NCBI GenBank assembly: GCA_035353175.1
Contig: DAOPZC010000046.1
Coordinates: 1-38,626 of the forward strand
From: DAOPZC01 sp035353175
GTDB lineage: Bacteria; Verrucomicrobiota; Kiritimatiellia; RFP12; UBA1067
Direction: 5' to 3'
Length of the DNA stretch: 38,626 nucleotides
Shown: positions 8,385 through 17,647 of the stretch, piece after piece
How the letters are laid out: every line of letters begins with the position of its first letter
Numbering within the stretch: position 1 is the stretch's first letter
Notes under the pieces: generated by a model
Seen by the model: only the letters and a program-made list of their open reading frames with translations
The model's database searches: none
Told to the model about the DNA's origin: nothing
Position numbers and translations under genes: made by a program

Positions 8385-10580
8385 ATGAATACTGGAGTAC
8401 ACATCGGGCCGATCGGGAGGGGGGGCGCTCTGCGTTGTGCGCAACGCAGGGGCTTGGCGAGGTTGATTTTCGGAATGGCCGTTTGCGCCGTCCTTCCCGG
8501 TTCGGCGCAGACGCTGAAGGCAAGGCCCGCGTGGAATGTGGCCGAAGCGCCCTGTCGCCTCATGGTCGAGAAGGCGTATGACGATTTCTTTCTGGTACGG
8601 ATACCCTCAAAGGTGGCCGAGAAACCGGTGGCGGCCGTGCGGGTTTTCATTGCCACAAACGAAGTCGCGCCGCGGGTTGTCTGGACAGACGAGAGCGCGG
8701 TGACGCTGCTGGTCGATGCACGGGGCGCCAAGCGCTCGCAGATGATCAAGGTCTACCCTGTGCCGGGGGCGGCGGCGGTCGTCGCCGGGCCGTCGTCGGT
8801 GGCGGACCCCACGCCGTTGCGGGGCTGCGCGCGGCGCACGGCGGGCATGGATTTTCCCTCGACGCTGGCGGACGTGCAGACGCTGGAGACCCGCTGCGAC
8901 GGTCAACCCGAGTGGTTCGCGGTCAGCGATCCCGGCAAGCTTGGGACAACCTTCAAGGACTGGTATCGGGGAAACTGGGAGCGCAAGAACCATCTCGTGG
9001 ATTTGCAGACGTGGCTGCTGGTGTCGTCGGACGGGAAATACCTGTTCGGGTTGGCGGGCGTCGCGCCGGCGTGGCTGCAGGTGGACGGCCAGACGGTTCT
9101 CGAACATGCGGCCAACCAGCCCTATGACAAATGGACGACGGGTCAGGAAACGCCGCTCAAAGCCGGGTTGCGCCAAGTGCAGGTGCGGACGGTTTGCCGT
9201 CAGGAGATTGATACGGGGCTGGCTTGGAAGCGGGCAGGGGAGCCCGGCGTGGCCACCAACATGGTGATGTTGACGGGCGGCGATTTGCGCGAGGGCCGCT
9301 GGGAGTGGTTCGACCGCCGCGTGCATCCGTTCGCGGTGGCGGCGAGCGGCGCCGCATACCGCTTCATCGGCGTCAACGAGGTGTTCGTGCCGTTCAGGTT
9401 CACGGACAGGACCTCGTGCTGGGGCACCAACCATGTTGCGCGATGGCAGGTAGAGGGGCGCCGGGCCGGCGAAGGCGAGACGGTGTCCGCAACGTTGCGC
9501 GCTTCAGCCCTGCCGTCCCAGCTCAAGCTGCTGGCGGTCGCCGCGACCGGCGAGGAGGCCTCTTTCGAAACTGCGTTGACGTACGGCGGCCCCGTGTGGT
9601 CGGAATTCGAGGTGACCTCGAGGATGACGGGGGTTCCGGCCGTCTGCTATCCCGACGACCGGGTCCACCCGATCATCCGCGTGCGCACCTCGGCGTCTGA
9701 CGGCTTGGTGTATGAACTGGTTTCCGAGATCCAGCGGACGTCGGGCGAGCGGACGAACCGTGTTGACGCGCTGGTCACAGATAAGGGCTGGGCCCGCGTT
9801 TATCTGGACGAGATGGATGCGGGCGGCCTGGCCCGGCTGTCTTGGTCGCTGCGTCATAACGGCGTGGAGATCAACAGGGGTGCCACGCGTTTCGTGCGGG
9901 AACCGTATGACGTGTTGCCGGACGCGGTGTCGGGCGAGACGCTCAAGGCCGGAGCCGAGTTTGTGGTCCTGCTGGCCTCCAAAGCGTCTCGGGGCGATCC
10001 CCCGGTGCCTTCCGCACGGGGCGGAACCAACGGCGTCGTGCTGTTGGACGGTTTCGTTTACGAGGGCCAGACGCCGGCTGACAAAGGCTGGCGGGTGGTG
10101 GATCTGCAATCTGTGGAGCAGAACGAAGCGGCATCGGGCATGTCATTGCTGCTTCCGTTTGCCGCGCTCGAAGGCGTGCTGCCCGCCTCGGTGGTGGTTT
10201 ATGCCCCGTCGTTCCTGGGGGTGAGCCGCGAGGGCGACTCGGCGGGGTTCGAGCGACGTCTCTCGGCCATGACCGGACTCCTGTCCAGCCCGGCCAGCGG
10301 AAGGCCGCGCGTGCTGCTGATGGTGCCGCCGGCTTTCGATGTGCTGCCCGGGTGTGGCTGCGTGCCGGGCGACGCACCCTGCGTCCATGCGGCGGAGGCC
10401 AGAGCCTATGCGGAAATGGTCGTGCGGGTTGCGGATGCGCACGGCGTGGAGACGGTGGACCTGTTTACGGCCTTCCAGACTGAGGGCTCCGGGTCGCCGT
10501 TTGTTCGGAACGGCATGTTGACGCCTGAGGGTGTTGCGCTCACCGAGGCCCTGGTCGAAAAAAAACTCAGCCTGCCGTGA
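8385..10580 (+). CDS. Exported protein with a degenerate SGNH-hydrolase-like C-terminal domain
   Basis: A 731-residue protein from the ATG at 8385-8387, which has an AAGAG purine stretch just upstream. A signal peptide is visible: arginines, a hydrophobic run around LARLIFGMAVCAVLPG and a likely cut after GSA. The large middle part contains beta-rich stretches I cannot place (for example FRFTDRTSCWGTNH). From about residue 545 the order of elements resembles an SGNH/GDSL esterase: a strand with VVLLDGFVYEG, a strand with SVVVYAPSFLG, a strand with RVLLMVPP, then HGVETVDLFTAF and a final NGMLTPEG (709-716). In active enzymes the first block carries GDS and the last carries a D-x-x-H-L-T motif. 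Here both are altered, so catalysis by the usual triad is doubtful. It is followed after 92 bp by the glycosidase-like gene, suggesting a shared role in glycan processing. Being a real exported protein is secure; the fold is inferred. Confidence 0.75.
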   Translation: MNTGVHIGPIGRGGALRCAQRRGLARLIFGMAVCAVLPGSAQTLKARPAWNVAEAPCRLMVEKAYDDFFLVRIPSKVAEKPVAAVRVFIATNEVAPRVVWTDESAVTLLVDARGAKRSQMIKVYPVPGAAAVVAGPSSVADPTPLRGCARRTAGMDFPSTLADVQTLETRCDGQPEWFAVSDPGKLGTTFKDWYRGNWERKNHLVDLQTWLLVSSDGKYLFGLAGVAPAWLQVDGQTVLEHAANQPYDKWTTGQETPLKAGLRQVQVRTVCRQEIDTGLAWKRAGEPGVATNMVMLTGGDLREGRWEWFDRRVHPFAVAASGAAYRFIGVNEVFVPFRFTDRTSCWGTNHVARWQVEGRRAGEGETVSATLRASALPSQLKLLAVAATGEEASFETALTYGGPVWSEFEVTSRMTGVPAVCYPDDRVHPIIRVRTSASDGLVYELVSEIQRTSGERTNRVDALVTDKGWARVYLDEMDAGGLARLSWSLRHNGVEINRGATRFVREPYDVLPDAVSGETLKAGAEFVVLLASKASRGDPPVPSARGGTNGVVLLDGFVYEGQTPADKGWRVVDLQSVEQNEAASGMSLLLPFAALEGVLPASVVVYAPSFLGVSREGDSAGFERRLSAMTGLLSSPASGRPRVLLMVPPAFDVLPGCGCVPGDAPCVHAAEARAYAEMVVRVADAHGVETVDLFTAFQTEGSGSPFVRNGMLTPEGVALTEALVEKKLSLP
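8430..8449. repeat. Perfect inverted repeat (8-bp stem, 4-nt loop)
   Basis: CTGCGTTG at 8430-8437 is followed by TGCG and the exact reverse complement CAACGCAG at 8442-8449. It lies inside the sequence coding the signal-peptide n-region of the exported protein, about 45 bp after its start. It could form an mRNA hairpin just after the start codon, or be part of a dispersed repeat over which the reading frame extends. Confidence 0.6.
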
Positions 10581-10658
10581 AGCGGACGACAGTCTGAGAA
10601 GAACCGGCTCCTTGTCCCCTTGACACGTTTTTTTAGGGGGCATCCTGAATTGGCTGAT

Positions 10659-10675
10659 GTGGAGGAAATGCTATG
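10659..10675 (+). promoter_or_regulatory. Strong Shine-Dalgarno and start of the glycosidase-like gene
   Basis: A GGAGGA box lies about 7-8 nt before the ATG at 10673-10675 and fixes the start of the downstream exported protein. The 92-bp gap to the previous gene also holds a TTGACA hexamer (10620-10625), but no convincing -10 box at 16-18 bp spacing, so a separate promoter is not supported. Confidence 0.75.
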
Positions 10676-13600
10676 AGTCCATGTCCATGGCGGCTGGCGT
10701 GTCTCGTGCTGTTCACCGTCCGTCTCTGGGGCGCGGACTACACCGTGGAGGTCCGTAACGGGTCAAGCGAGAGGGACAACGCGGTGGTGAGTCAGCCGGT
10801 GACGCGCGAATGGGCTGCCTCCTGCGTGTCGTACACGCTGGTCGAGACGGCGGACGGCAGGGCAGTGCCTGTCCCGTGCGGCGTGGATGCGAGCGGGGAA
10901 GCCCCCGTCTTGTTTTGGATGCTCTCCGGCAAGACCGCGCCGGGCGCGGTGCGGCGTTTCGCATGGGTGCCGGAAACAACCGTGTCCGCGCCGGCAAGCG
11001 ATTTGCGCGTGACGGCGGAGGCGGATGCCATCGCGGTCGAGAACGGGTTCTTTCGTCTGAAACATCCGGCGCGGGGCGGGGGCGGTTTCCCTTATGACAT
11101 TACCTACGCGCAGTCGGGCCACGCCGATCTGCAGCTCTATTTTCTCGACCGCATCGTGCGCCCGCAGGGCGGTGACGGCAGGCTCGCGCAGTACTGCGCC
11201 CGCGACTGCGCCGACGCGGAAACGCGCGTGGTTTATCAGAGCCCGCTGCGCGTGACGCTGGAGGCGCGTACGGGATTCGGGAAAAAGGCCGCGGATACGC
11301 CAGGAAATCCCCAGGCGGTATATCGCTACACCTATACGGCTTTTTCGCCGGTGGTAGAGGTTTCGGCTCGGTACGAGCGCGAGGACGACGGGCCCTGGCG
11401 CGAACTGCATTTCCTGCATCTCACGCGGCAGGAGCGACGCTATTCCCAGTTCGTGGCGGGCGATGCGGCCGCAACTTATCCGATGCAGGCCAAAGGCACG
11501 CGGAGCCGGTCGATCACGGGGCCGCAGTGGGCCGTCATGAGCGACGGGGATGACGCCTGCGGCGCGGGGTTCGATGGTGCGGTCTGCTGGGACGCTTCGG
11601 ACCAGTTCGTCTACTACATCCGCAGCGGTCACGCGACGTGGGAGGGACCGAGCCACCGTTTCGACGGCGGGCTCTACTTCGGCCCGGCGAAGGAGGCCGC
11701 GTGGTATGGGCAGTGGCTGGGGCGCGAGCGGTCGCCGGAGATCCGGCTTTTCAGGGACGGCAAACCCTGGGTACCGGTCGAGCGGGAAGCGCTGAACGGC
11801 GCGTTCGAACTCAAGAACGACGCGCTGCGCATGGTCTTCGACACGGCGGAAAACGGGTTCGCTTGCCTCGGCATCGAGAACCGGTTGGCGGAAGACGCGC
11901 GGTTCGTCCGGACGCGCGAAGATGCTGCGGGCTTGTGGTCGCTGACTTTTAAGGCTCCGCCGGACGCCTCGGGGAAACAGGAGTCGGTAGAGCTCAACGA
12001 CCGCTCGCCGGCGCCGCGGCGTTTTGCGGAGCGCTCGCGGCGAGGCCTCGCGTTCGTGTGGCAGGGGCTCGACCTGCCGGGCGAGCCTGGGGTGGTGGAT
12101 GTGCGCGCGGAGGTGCGGCTTGACCCCGGCGAGGGCGCGAGCGCGTGGCGAATCAGGGTCGCGAACCGCAGCCGCCGATACGGTTTATGGGAAACCTCGT
12201 ATCCCCTCTTGCGCGGCGTTGTTCAGCCGGGGGTGGGGGATGCGCTGCTGCCGTACGGGAACTGGGGCGGCTCCTTGCTGCGGCGCCATCGGAATAGCTA
12301 TGAGGGCGGCTATCCGTCGGCGCGCTGCCCGCTGCAGATGTGCGCGTTCAACCTCGGCGAGGCCGGGTTGTACCTGGCGGCGCACGACGGCGCGTCTCGG
12401 ACCAAGCGACTCGTGGTGACCCGGGAACAGGACGTGAGCTTCAGACTGCTGGCTGAAAACGCGGGCGTGCCGGGCGCGGCGGGCGCGCCGGACTACCCGG
12501 CAGTGATCGCGGCCTACCGCGGGGACTGGTGGGAGGCGGCGCGGCTCTACCGCGCGTGGGCGACGCGGCAGGCGTGGGCGGCCAAGGGGCCGATCCGGCA
12601 GCGCGACGACTATCCGCGGCGGCTGGCGGATCTCGGCTTCTGGATGCTGTTGGGCGGCGCGCCCGCCGGCGTCACGAACCTCATGGCCGAGACGGCGCGG
12701 CTCTATCCGGATGTGCCGGTCGGCGTCCACTGGTACTCTTGGCATCAGATCCCGTTCGACAACAGCTATCCCGAATATTTTCCGGCTAAGGAAGGCGTGG
12801 CGGAGGCGACGCTCGCCATGACGCGCAGCGGCCAGACGGTCATGCCTTACATCAACGCGCGGCTGTGGGATCAGGACATCCCGAGTTTCCCGGCGGCGTT
12901 CCCCGCGGCCTGCAAACAGCCTGCTGGAACGAACTATGTTGAGACCTACGGGTCGGGCCGCAACCTCGTGCCGATGTGTCCAGCCGCGCCGCTGTGGCAG
13001 TCCAAGGTGGCCGAGATCTGCCACCGTCTGATCTCCGAGTGCGGCGTGAATGCCGTTTATCTCGACCAGATCGGCGCGGCCGCCCCGGCCGCCTGCCATG
13101 ACGCGTCGCACGGGCACCCGACGGGCGGCGGCCGCCATTGGACGGACGGCTATCGCACGATGTTGACCCCGATTAGAGCGGAGGCGTCGCGGGCCGGTGC
13201 CGTATTGACTACGGAGAACACGGCAGAGCCCTACATGGACACGATCGACGCGTATCTCGCGTGGAATCCGCGGCATCAGGAGGATGTGCCGCTCCTGCCC
13301 GCCGTGTATTCCGGATACACGGTGTATTTCACCAGCCCGCAGGCGGCGCAGGATTCGCTCGACGCCTTCTGTGCGGCGCAGGCGCGAGATTTCCTGTGGG
13401 GATGCCAGCTGGGATGGAACGGCGACTGGATCCTGCGCGAGCCGCACCGCGAGAAACAGCGGTTCCAGCACGCGCTCTGCCGCTGCCGGCTTGCGGCGAA
13501 AGACTTCATGGTCTACGGCCAGTTCGTCGACGAGATCCGGCCTCTGAACAACGTGCCGGAGGTGACGCACCAATGGCACCGGACCCAGCCGCATACGGCG

Positions 13601-13861
13601 CGGCTGCCGGCGGTGATGGGCACGGTCTGGCGCGATGATCGCGGGCGGCTGGCGGTCTTTGTGGTCAACACCAGCGGGGTCCCGCAGAAGTTCGATTTCC
13701 AAATAGAGCCGCAGCGCTGGCTGAAATCGCGCGGCCCGTGGCGGTTGTCGACGCTCACGCCCGAGGGAGAGAACCCTGTCTGTCTGGCGCAAGACCGGGG
13801 CGTGTGCCTCGGCGACCTTCAGCCGCGCGAAATCCGGGGCTTCGTCCTCACACCGCGCTAG
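10673..13861 (+). CDS. Exported glycoside hydrolase-like protein (DUF6259-type TIM barrel)
   Basis: A 1062-residue protein with a Sec signal peptide (hydrophobic stretch about residues 7-18, likely cut near WGA/DYT). The N-terminal half (about 21-600) is beta-sandwich-like, with many aromatic residues, as in carbohydrate-active enzymes. From about 645 there is a likely TIM barrel: GFWMLLGG, VGVHWYSW (683-690), VMPYINARLWD, GVNAVYLDQIGA with Asp798 at a strand end, and VLTTENTAEP with Glu848. Asp798 and Glu848 are positioned like the nucleophile and acid/base of retaining glycosidases, but this is inference. A C-terminal beta domain (RGRLAVFVVNTSG) closes the protein. Large uncharacterised proteins of this type occur in Lentisphaerota and Kiritimatiellota and are assigned to polysaccharide breakdown. 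It probably shares a transcript with the upstream SGNH-like gene. Its TAG stop overlaps the stop codon of convergent hrpA. Confidence 0.8.
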   Translation: MSPCPWRLACLVLFTVRLWGADYTVEVRNGSSERDNAVVSQPVTREWAASCVSYTLVETADGRAVPVPCGVDASGEAPVLFWMLSGKTAPGAVRRFAWVPETTVSAPASDLRVTAEADAIAVENGFFRLKHPARGGGGFPYDITYAQSGHADLQLYFLDRIVRPQGGDGRLAQYCARDCADAETRVVYQSPLRVTLEARTGFGKKAADTPGNPQAVYRYTYTAFSPVVEVSARYEREDDGPWRELHFLHLTRQERRYSQFVAGDAAATYPMQAKGTRSRSITGPQWAVMSDGDDACGAGFDGAVCWDASDQFVYYIRSGHATWEGPSHRFDGGLYFGPAKEAAWYGQWLGRERSPEIRLFRDGKPWVPVEREALNGAFELKNDALRMVFDTAENGFACLGIENRLAEDARFVRTREDAAGLWSLTFKAPPDASGKQESVELNDRSPAPRRFAERSRRGLAFVWQGLDLPGEPGVVDVRAEVRLDPGEGASAWRIRVANRSRRYGLWETSYPLLRGVVQPGVGDALLPYGNWGGSLLRRHRNSYEGGYPSARCPLQMCAFNLGEAGLYLAAHDGASRTKRLVVTREQDVSFRLLAENAGVPGAAGAPDYPAVIAAYRGDWWEAARLYRAWATRQAWAAKGPIRQRDDYPRRLADLGFWMLLGGAPAGVTNLMAETARLYPDVPVGVHWYSWHQIPFDNSYPEYFPAKEGVAEATLAMTRSGQTVMPYINARLWDQDIPSFPAAFPAACKQPAGTNYVETYGSGRNLVPMCPAAPLWQSKVAEICHRLISECGVNAVYLDQIGAAAPAACHDASHGHPTGGGRHWTDGYRTMLTPIRAEASRAGAVLTTENTAEPYMDTIDAYLAWNPRHQEDVPLLPAVYSGYTVYFTSPQAAQDSLDAFCAAQARDFLWGCQLGWNGDWILREPHREKQRFQHALCRCRLAAKDFMVYGQFVDEIRPLNNVPEVTHQWHRTQPHTARLPAVMGTVWRDDRGRLAVFVVNTSGVPQKFDFQIEPQRWLKSRGPWRLSTLTPEGENPVCLAQDRGVCLGDLQPREIRGFVLTPR

Positions 13862-16800
13862 GGCAGCAGGACCTTCTGCCACAGCGCGTCGAGGCGCTTC
13901 GCGGAAACGGGGACAGGGGTGCGGAGCTCCTGCGCGAAAAGCGAGACGCGGAGCTCTTCGACCAGCCAGCGGTATTGCGCGAGCAGAGTGCGGTCGTGGC
14001 GCGGCGGCTCGGCGAGCGAGACGTGCCGAACATAGCGCTGCCACAGGGGCTGGATTTCGGCGAGCTTGCGCAAGTCGCCCGCGGGGTTGGTCTGCGCCCG
14101 CTGGATGCGGACGCGGCAGGCTTCGAGATAGCGCGGCACGCTCTGGAGCTGCACGGTCGTGACCGACTCGGCGAATCCGGGGAAGATCAGCCACGCGAGC
14201 TGCTCTGAGAGGTCGTCGAGCGTGGCCTGCTGCAGCAGTGTGTTGAGCAGCAGGCCTTCCACCTCCCCGGCCGCGTGCAGGACCGCGACGACGAGCCGCG
14301 TGCGGACGGTGTGGACACCGTTGAGACGCACCTTCTCGGAGACCAGCCTGTCCTGAAAAGCTTTCTCGTCACGGATGACGGGCTTGCCTTCCGTGAACGT
14401 TTCGCGCAGCGTGGCGCGCCCGATCTCCTCGCCGAGCGTTTCGGCACTCATCTCTGCTTGCTTGACGTAGAGCGCGACGGCGCGCGGCAGGGAGACCGGC
14501 TGCACGAAGCGCTTCCATTCTTTGCCGAGCGTCAGCGCGAAAAGACGGCCGACGCCTTTCTCATGACTTGCTGCGGCTTCGGCCGGGTCGGCGAAAAGAC
14601 GGAGCGAGACCGATGTCGCCGCATCGGCGAGCGCCGGATAATGGATGATCGGCCAGCCGGCTTTGCCCACGTCGACCTGTGCCGGAAGCGGGCCGAAGTC
14701 CCAGCGCGTCAGGTTGTCCTTGTGCCACGGACTCGTGGCGCGTTCGGCGGCCGCCGCCTCCGCGGCGCGGCCGGCAAACAGCTTGACCAGCGGCGCGACG
14801 TTGCGTCCGTTGCCCAGTTCGCGGCCGTTCTCGTCCACCGCGACGAACCGCATGCGCAGATGGTCGGGGTGGGCGTCCTCTTTCCATGTTTCTGGCGGCA
14901 CGCGCACCCCGCGCGCGGCATAAAGCGCGTCCGAGAAGGCCTCCGTCAGCGCGCCCCGTCCGGGCGTCATGCGGGTGCGGCACATGGCGAGCGTTTCGTC
15001 GACCGGCTGGAGCAGGCGGCGGAACTTGGTGGGCAGCACGTTGACCATCCACCGCAGCTTCTCGTCCAGCATGCCGGGCACGAGCCAGTCGCTGCGCCAG
15101 GCCGCGACCAGCGGCAGAAGCGGGGCCGGCACGGTGCACGTGATGCCGTCGTCGGGCTCGCCCTGCGCGTGACGGTAGCTGAGCGACAGACGGTTGCCGC
15201 CGAGCGTGACCGCGTCCGGGAATTCGAGCGCGAGGTCGCGAACGGGCGGCAGGTCGGTTTCGCGCATTTCGAGCGCGGCGGCCGTTCCGGGCGGTTGCGC
15301 TTTGAGCCACTGGCGCAGGTCGGACGCGCTGCAGACGGCCGGCGGCAGACGCGCGGCATAGAAGGCGAATGCGTGCTCGGGGTCGAACAGCGCGCCGTGC
15401 TGACGGGTTTTTTCTTCGGCGTCGAGCAGAATGCGGATCCGCGCGAGATTCGCGGTCAGAAACGGGGGTGGCGGCGCGGGGTAGGCGCCGGAGACGAGTC
15501 CTTCGCGGATGAAAATGTCGCGCGCCTCGGCGGGGTTGATCCGGCTGTAGTCGCGTGTGCGGCCCTCGGTCAGGACGAGGCCGAAGAGCGTGACCCGTTC
15601 CTTGACGCGCACGAACCCGCGCGCCGGATCCCAAGCGGCCGAGTGGTAGCTGTATTTGCAGAGCCTTTTGGCGACGGGCTCGATCCATTCGGGGTCGATG
15701 CAGGCGGCGGTGCGGGCGTAGAGGCGCGAGGTCTCGACGAGTTCGCCGGTCACGATCCAGTCGCGGGTGATGGTTTTCTGGCCGTGGCGCGGCGTTTTGG
15801 GGTCGGGCTTCTGTTCTTTGAGTTTGGCGAGTCCCGAGCCGGGGAAGATCGCGAAACGGATGCCGCGCGTGCCGCGGTAGTCGTTGCATTCGGGGTCCCG
15901 CTTGCCGATGTTGCCGAGCAGGCCCGTGAGCAGGGCGCGGTGCAGGCCGGTGTCGCCGCCGGTGGCGGAGGTGACCTCCAGCTGCAGTTCTTTGCAGAGG
16001 CGTTCGAGCTGCTCGCGCAGGTCGATCCAGTCGCGCATGCGCGGGAAGGAAAGGAAGTTGTCTTTGCAGAGGCGGCGCGTGGCGGATTGCGAAGCGTTGG
16101 CCGTCTGGTCGCGGTACCAGCGCCAGAGCCGGACGATGGCGGCGAAGTCGGAGAGCGGAGAGAGGAAACGGGCGTTAAGCTTGTCGGCTTCGGCCTGCTT
16201 TTCGAGGGGGCGCCGGCGGGGGTCGTCGCACTCCAGCGCGGCCACGACGATGAGGGCGTCGGCGAGGGCTTTCTCGTGATGCGCGGCGAAAAGGATGCGG
16301 GCGAGCGCCGGCTCGAGCGGCAGGCGCGCGAGCTGCCGGCCGAGGTGGGTCAGGTGGGGCGGCCGGCCGCCCGCCCGTTCGGCGGCGTCATTCGGCGCGG
16401 GGCCCTCTTCGATCGCGCCGATCATGTCGAGTTCGCGGTATCCCTCGCGGATCATGGCGGTGGTCGGCGGATCGATGAAGGGGAAGGTTTCGATCTCGCC
16501 GAGCTTCAGGTCGAGCATGGTGAGGATCACGCCCGCGAGGCTGGCCCGCAGAATTTCGGGCGACGTGAAATCATCGCGCTTCTTGAAGTCGTCCTCGCCG
16601 TAGAGGCGGAGGCAGATGCCGGGCGCGATGCGGCCGCAGCGGCCTTTGCGCTGGTTGGCGCTGGCCTGCGAGACGGGCTCGATCTGAAGGCGCTGCACCT
16701 GCGTGCGGGGGTTGTAGCGGCTGAGGCGCACGAGCCCGGAATCGATCACGTAGCGGATTCCGGGCAGGGTGACCGAGGTCTCGGCGACGTTGGTTGAGAG

Positions 16801-17628
16801 GATGATGCGCCGGTTGGAGGAGAGCTTGAAAGCGCGCTGCTGTTCGCCCGCAGGAAGCGAGGCGAGCAAGGGAATGATTTCCGTGTGGGGCAGGCGGCGG
16901 CCGGCGAGGGTCTCGGCGGCGTCGCGGATGTCGCGCTCGCCGGGCAGAAAGACGAGAATGTCGCCGGGGCCTTCGGCGATGAGCTCGTCACAGGCGTTGG
17001 CGATCTGGCGCGGCAAATCGGGGTCGTCGTCCTCTTGGGCTGGACGCCAGCGCGTTTCGATGGGATAGAGTCGGCCCGGCACGGAGACGATCGGGGCCTG
17101 GTCGAAGAAGGCGGAGAAACGCTCGACGTCGAGGGTGGCCGAGCTGATGAGGAGCTTGAGTTCGGGGCGGCGGGGAAGGACACGCTTGAGGATGCCGAGC
17201 AGGAAGTCGATGTTGAGCGAGCGCTCGTGCGCCTCGTCGATGATGAGCGTGTCGTAGGCGCGGAAGAGCCGGTCGCGGCGCGTTTCGGCGAGCAGGATGC
17301 CGTCGGTCATGAATTTGATGACGGTGTCGGACGAGAGCTTTTTATCGAAGCGGTGCTGGTAGCCGACGAACCCGCCGGGCTCCTGCCCGAACTCCTCGGC
17401 CACGCGGCGCGCCATGGCGAGCGCGGCCAGCCGGCGCGGCTGCGTGCAGCCGATGAGACCGTGACGGCCGCGTCCCGCTTTGAGCGCAATCTTTGGAAGC
17501 TGCGTGGTCTTGCCCGAGCCAGTGTCGCCGCAGACGATGACGGTTTGGTGCTGACGGAGCGCGTCGGAGATGGCGTCGGCGTGCGCGGTGATCGGCAGCT
17601 CGGCTGGAAATGTGAAGTGGGGCACCAC
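13858..17628 (-). CDS. hrpA: HrpA-type ATP-dependent DEAH-box RNA helicase
   Basis: A 1256-residue DEAH/RHA helicase, matching the roughly 1300 residues usual for HrpA, which remodels RNA and rescues stalled ribosomes in E. coli. Motifs from the chosen start: Walker A GDTGSGKTT (34-42), DEAH (131-134, in IIDEAHERSLNIDF), motif III SAT, and motif VI QRKGRCGR. The long C-terminal half is the DUF3418-type region of HrpA proteins. I chose GTG at 17626-17628 (next GTG at 17625) because the following residues, FPAELPITAHADAI, align with the usual HrpA N-terminus. The open frame continues to 17748 only by reading the tRNA gene, and no in-frame ATG lies near the homologous start. A GGAG lies about 11 nt upstream. 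An intrinsic terminator separates it from the tRNA, leaving little room for its own promoter. Confidence 0.95.
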   Translation of the reverse strand: MVPHFTFPAELPITAHADAISDALRQHQTVIVCGDTGSGKTTQLPKIALKAGRGRHGLIGCTQPRRLAALAMARRVAEEFGQEPGGFVGYQHRFDKKLSSDTVIKFMTDGILLAETRRDRLFRAYDTLIIDEAHERSLNIDFLLGILKRVLPRRPELKLLISSATLDVERFSAFFDQAPIVSVPGRLYPIETRWRPAQEDDDPDLPRQIANACDELIAEGPGDILVFLPGERDIRDAAETLAGRRLPHTEIIPLLASLPAGEQQRAFKLSSNRRIILSTNVAETSVTLPGIRYVIDSGLVRLSRYNPRTQVQRLQIEPVSQASANQRKGRCGRIAPGICLRLYGEDDFKKRDDFTSPEILRASLAGVILTMLDLKLGEIETFPFIDPPTTAMIREGYRELDMIGAIEEGPAPNDAAERAGGRPPHLTHLGRQLARLPLEPALARILFAAHHEKALADALIVVAALECDDPRRRPLEKQAEADKLNARFLSPLSDFAAIVRLWRWYRDQTANASQSATRRLCKDNFLSFPRMRDWIDLREQLERLCKELQLEVTSATGGDTGLHRALLTGLLGNIGKRDPECNDYRGTRGIRFAIFPGSGLAKLKEQKPDPKTPRHGQKTITRDWIVTGELVETSRLYARTAACIDPEWIEPVAKRLCKYSYHSAAWDPARGFVRVKERVTLFGLVLTEGRTRDYSRINPAEARDIFIREGLVSGAYPAPPPPFLTANLARIRILLDAEEKTRQHGALFDPEHAFAFYAARLPPAVCSASDLRQWLKAQPPGTAAALEMRETDLPPVRDLALEFPDAVTLGGNRLSLSYRHAQGEPDDGITCTVPAPLLPLVAAWRSDWLVPGMLDEKLRWMVNVLPTKFRRLLQPVDETLAMCRTRMTPGRGALTEAFSDALYAARGVRVPPETWKEDAHPDHLRMRFVAVDENGRELGNGRNVAPLVKLFAGRAAEAAAAERATSPWHKDNLTRWDFGPLPAQVDVGKAGWPIIHYPALADAATSVSLRLFADPAEAAASHEKGVGRLFALTLGKEWKRFVQPVSLPRAVALYVKQAEMSAETLGEEIGRATLRETFTEGKPVIRDEKAFQDRLVSEKVRLNGVHTVRTRLVVAVLHAAGEVEGLLLNTLLQQATLDDLSEQLAWLIFPGFAESVTTVQLQSVPRYLEACRVRIQRAQTNPAGDLRKLAEIQPLWQRYVRHVSLAEPPRHDRTLLAQYRWLVEELRVSLFAQELRTPVPVSAKRLDALWQKVLLP

Positions 17629-17647
17629 CTGGTTCGCGGCTCCATAG

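Noticed and set aside
10620..10651. Promoter between the SGNH-like and glycosidase-like genes
   Set aside because: A TTGACA is present but no acceptable -10 at suitable spacing; co-transcription is simpler.
12185..14194. 669-codon minus-strand frame opposite the glycosidase-like gene
   Set aside because: Arg/Pro/Ala-rich shadow with no motifs; overlaps the end of hrpA in another frame.
14275..16797. 840-codon plus-strand frame opposite hrpA
   Set aside because: Composition typical of antisense frames (Gly/Asp/Arg/Val rich) with no motifs; hrpA on the other strand is intact.
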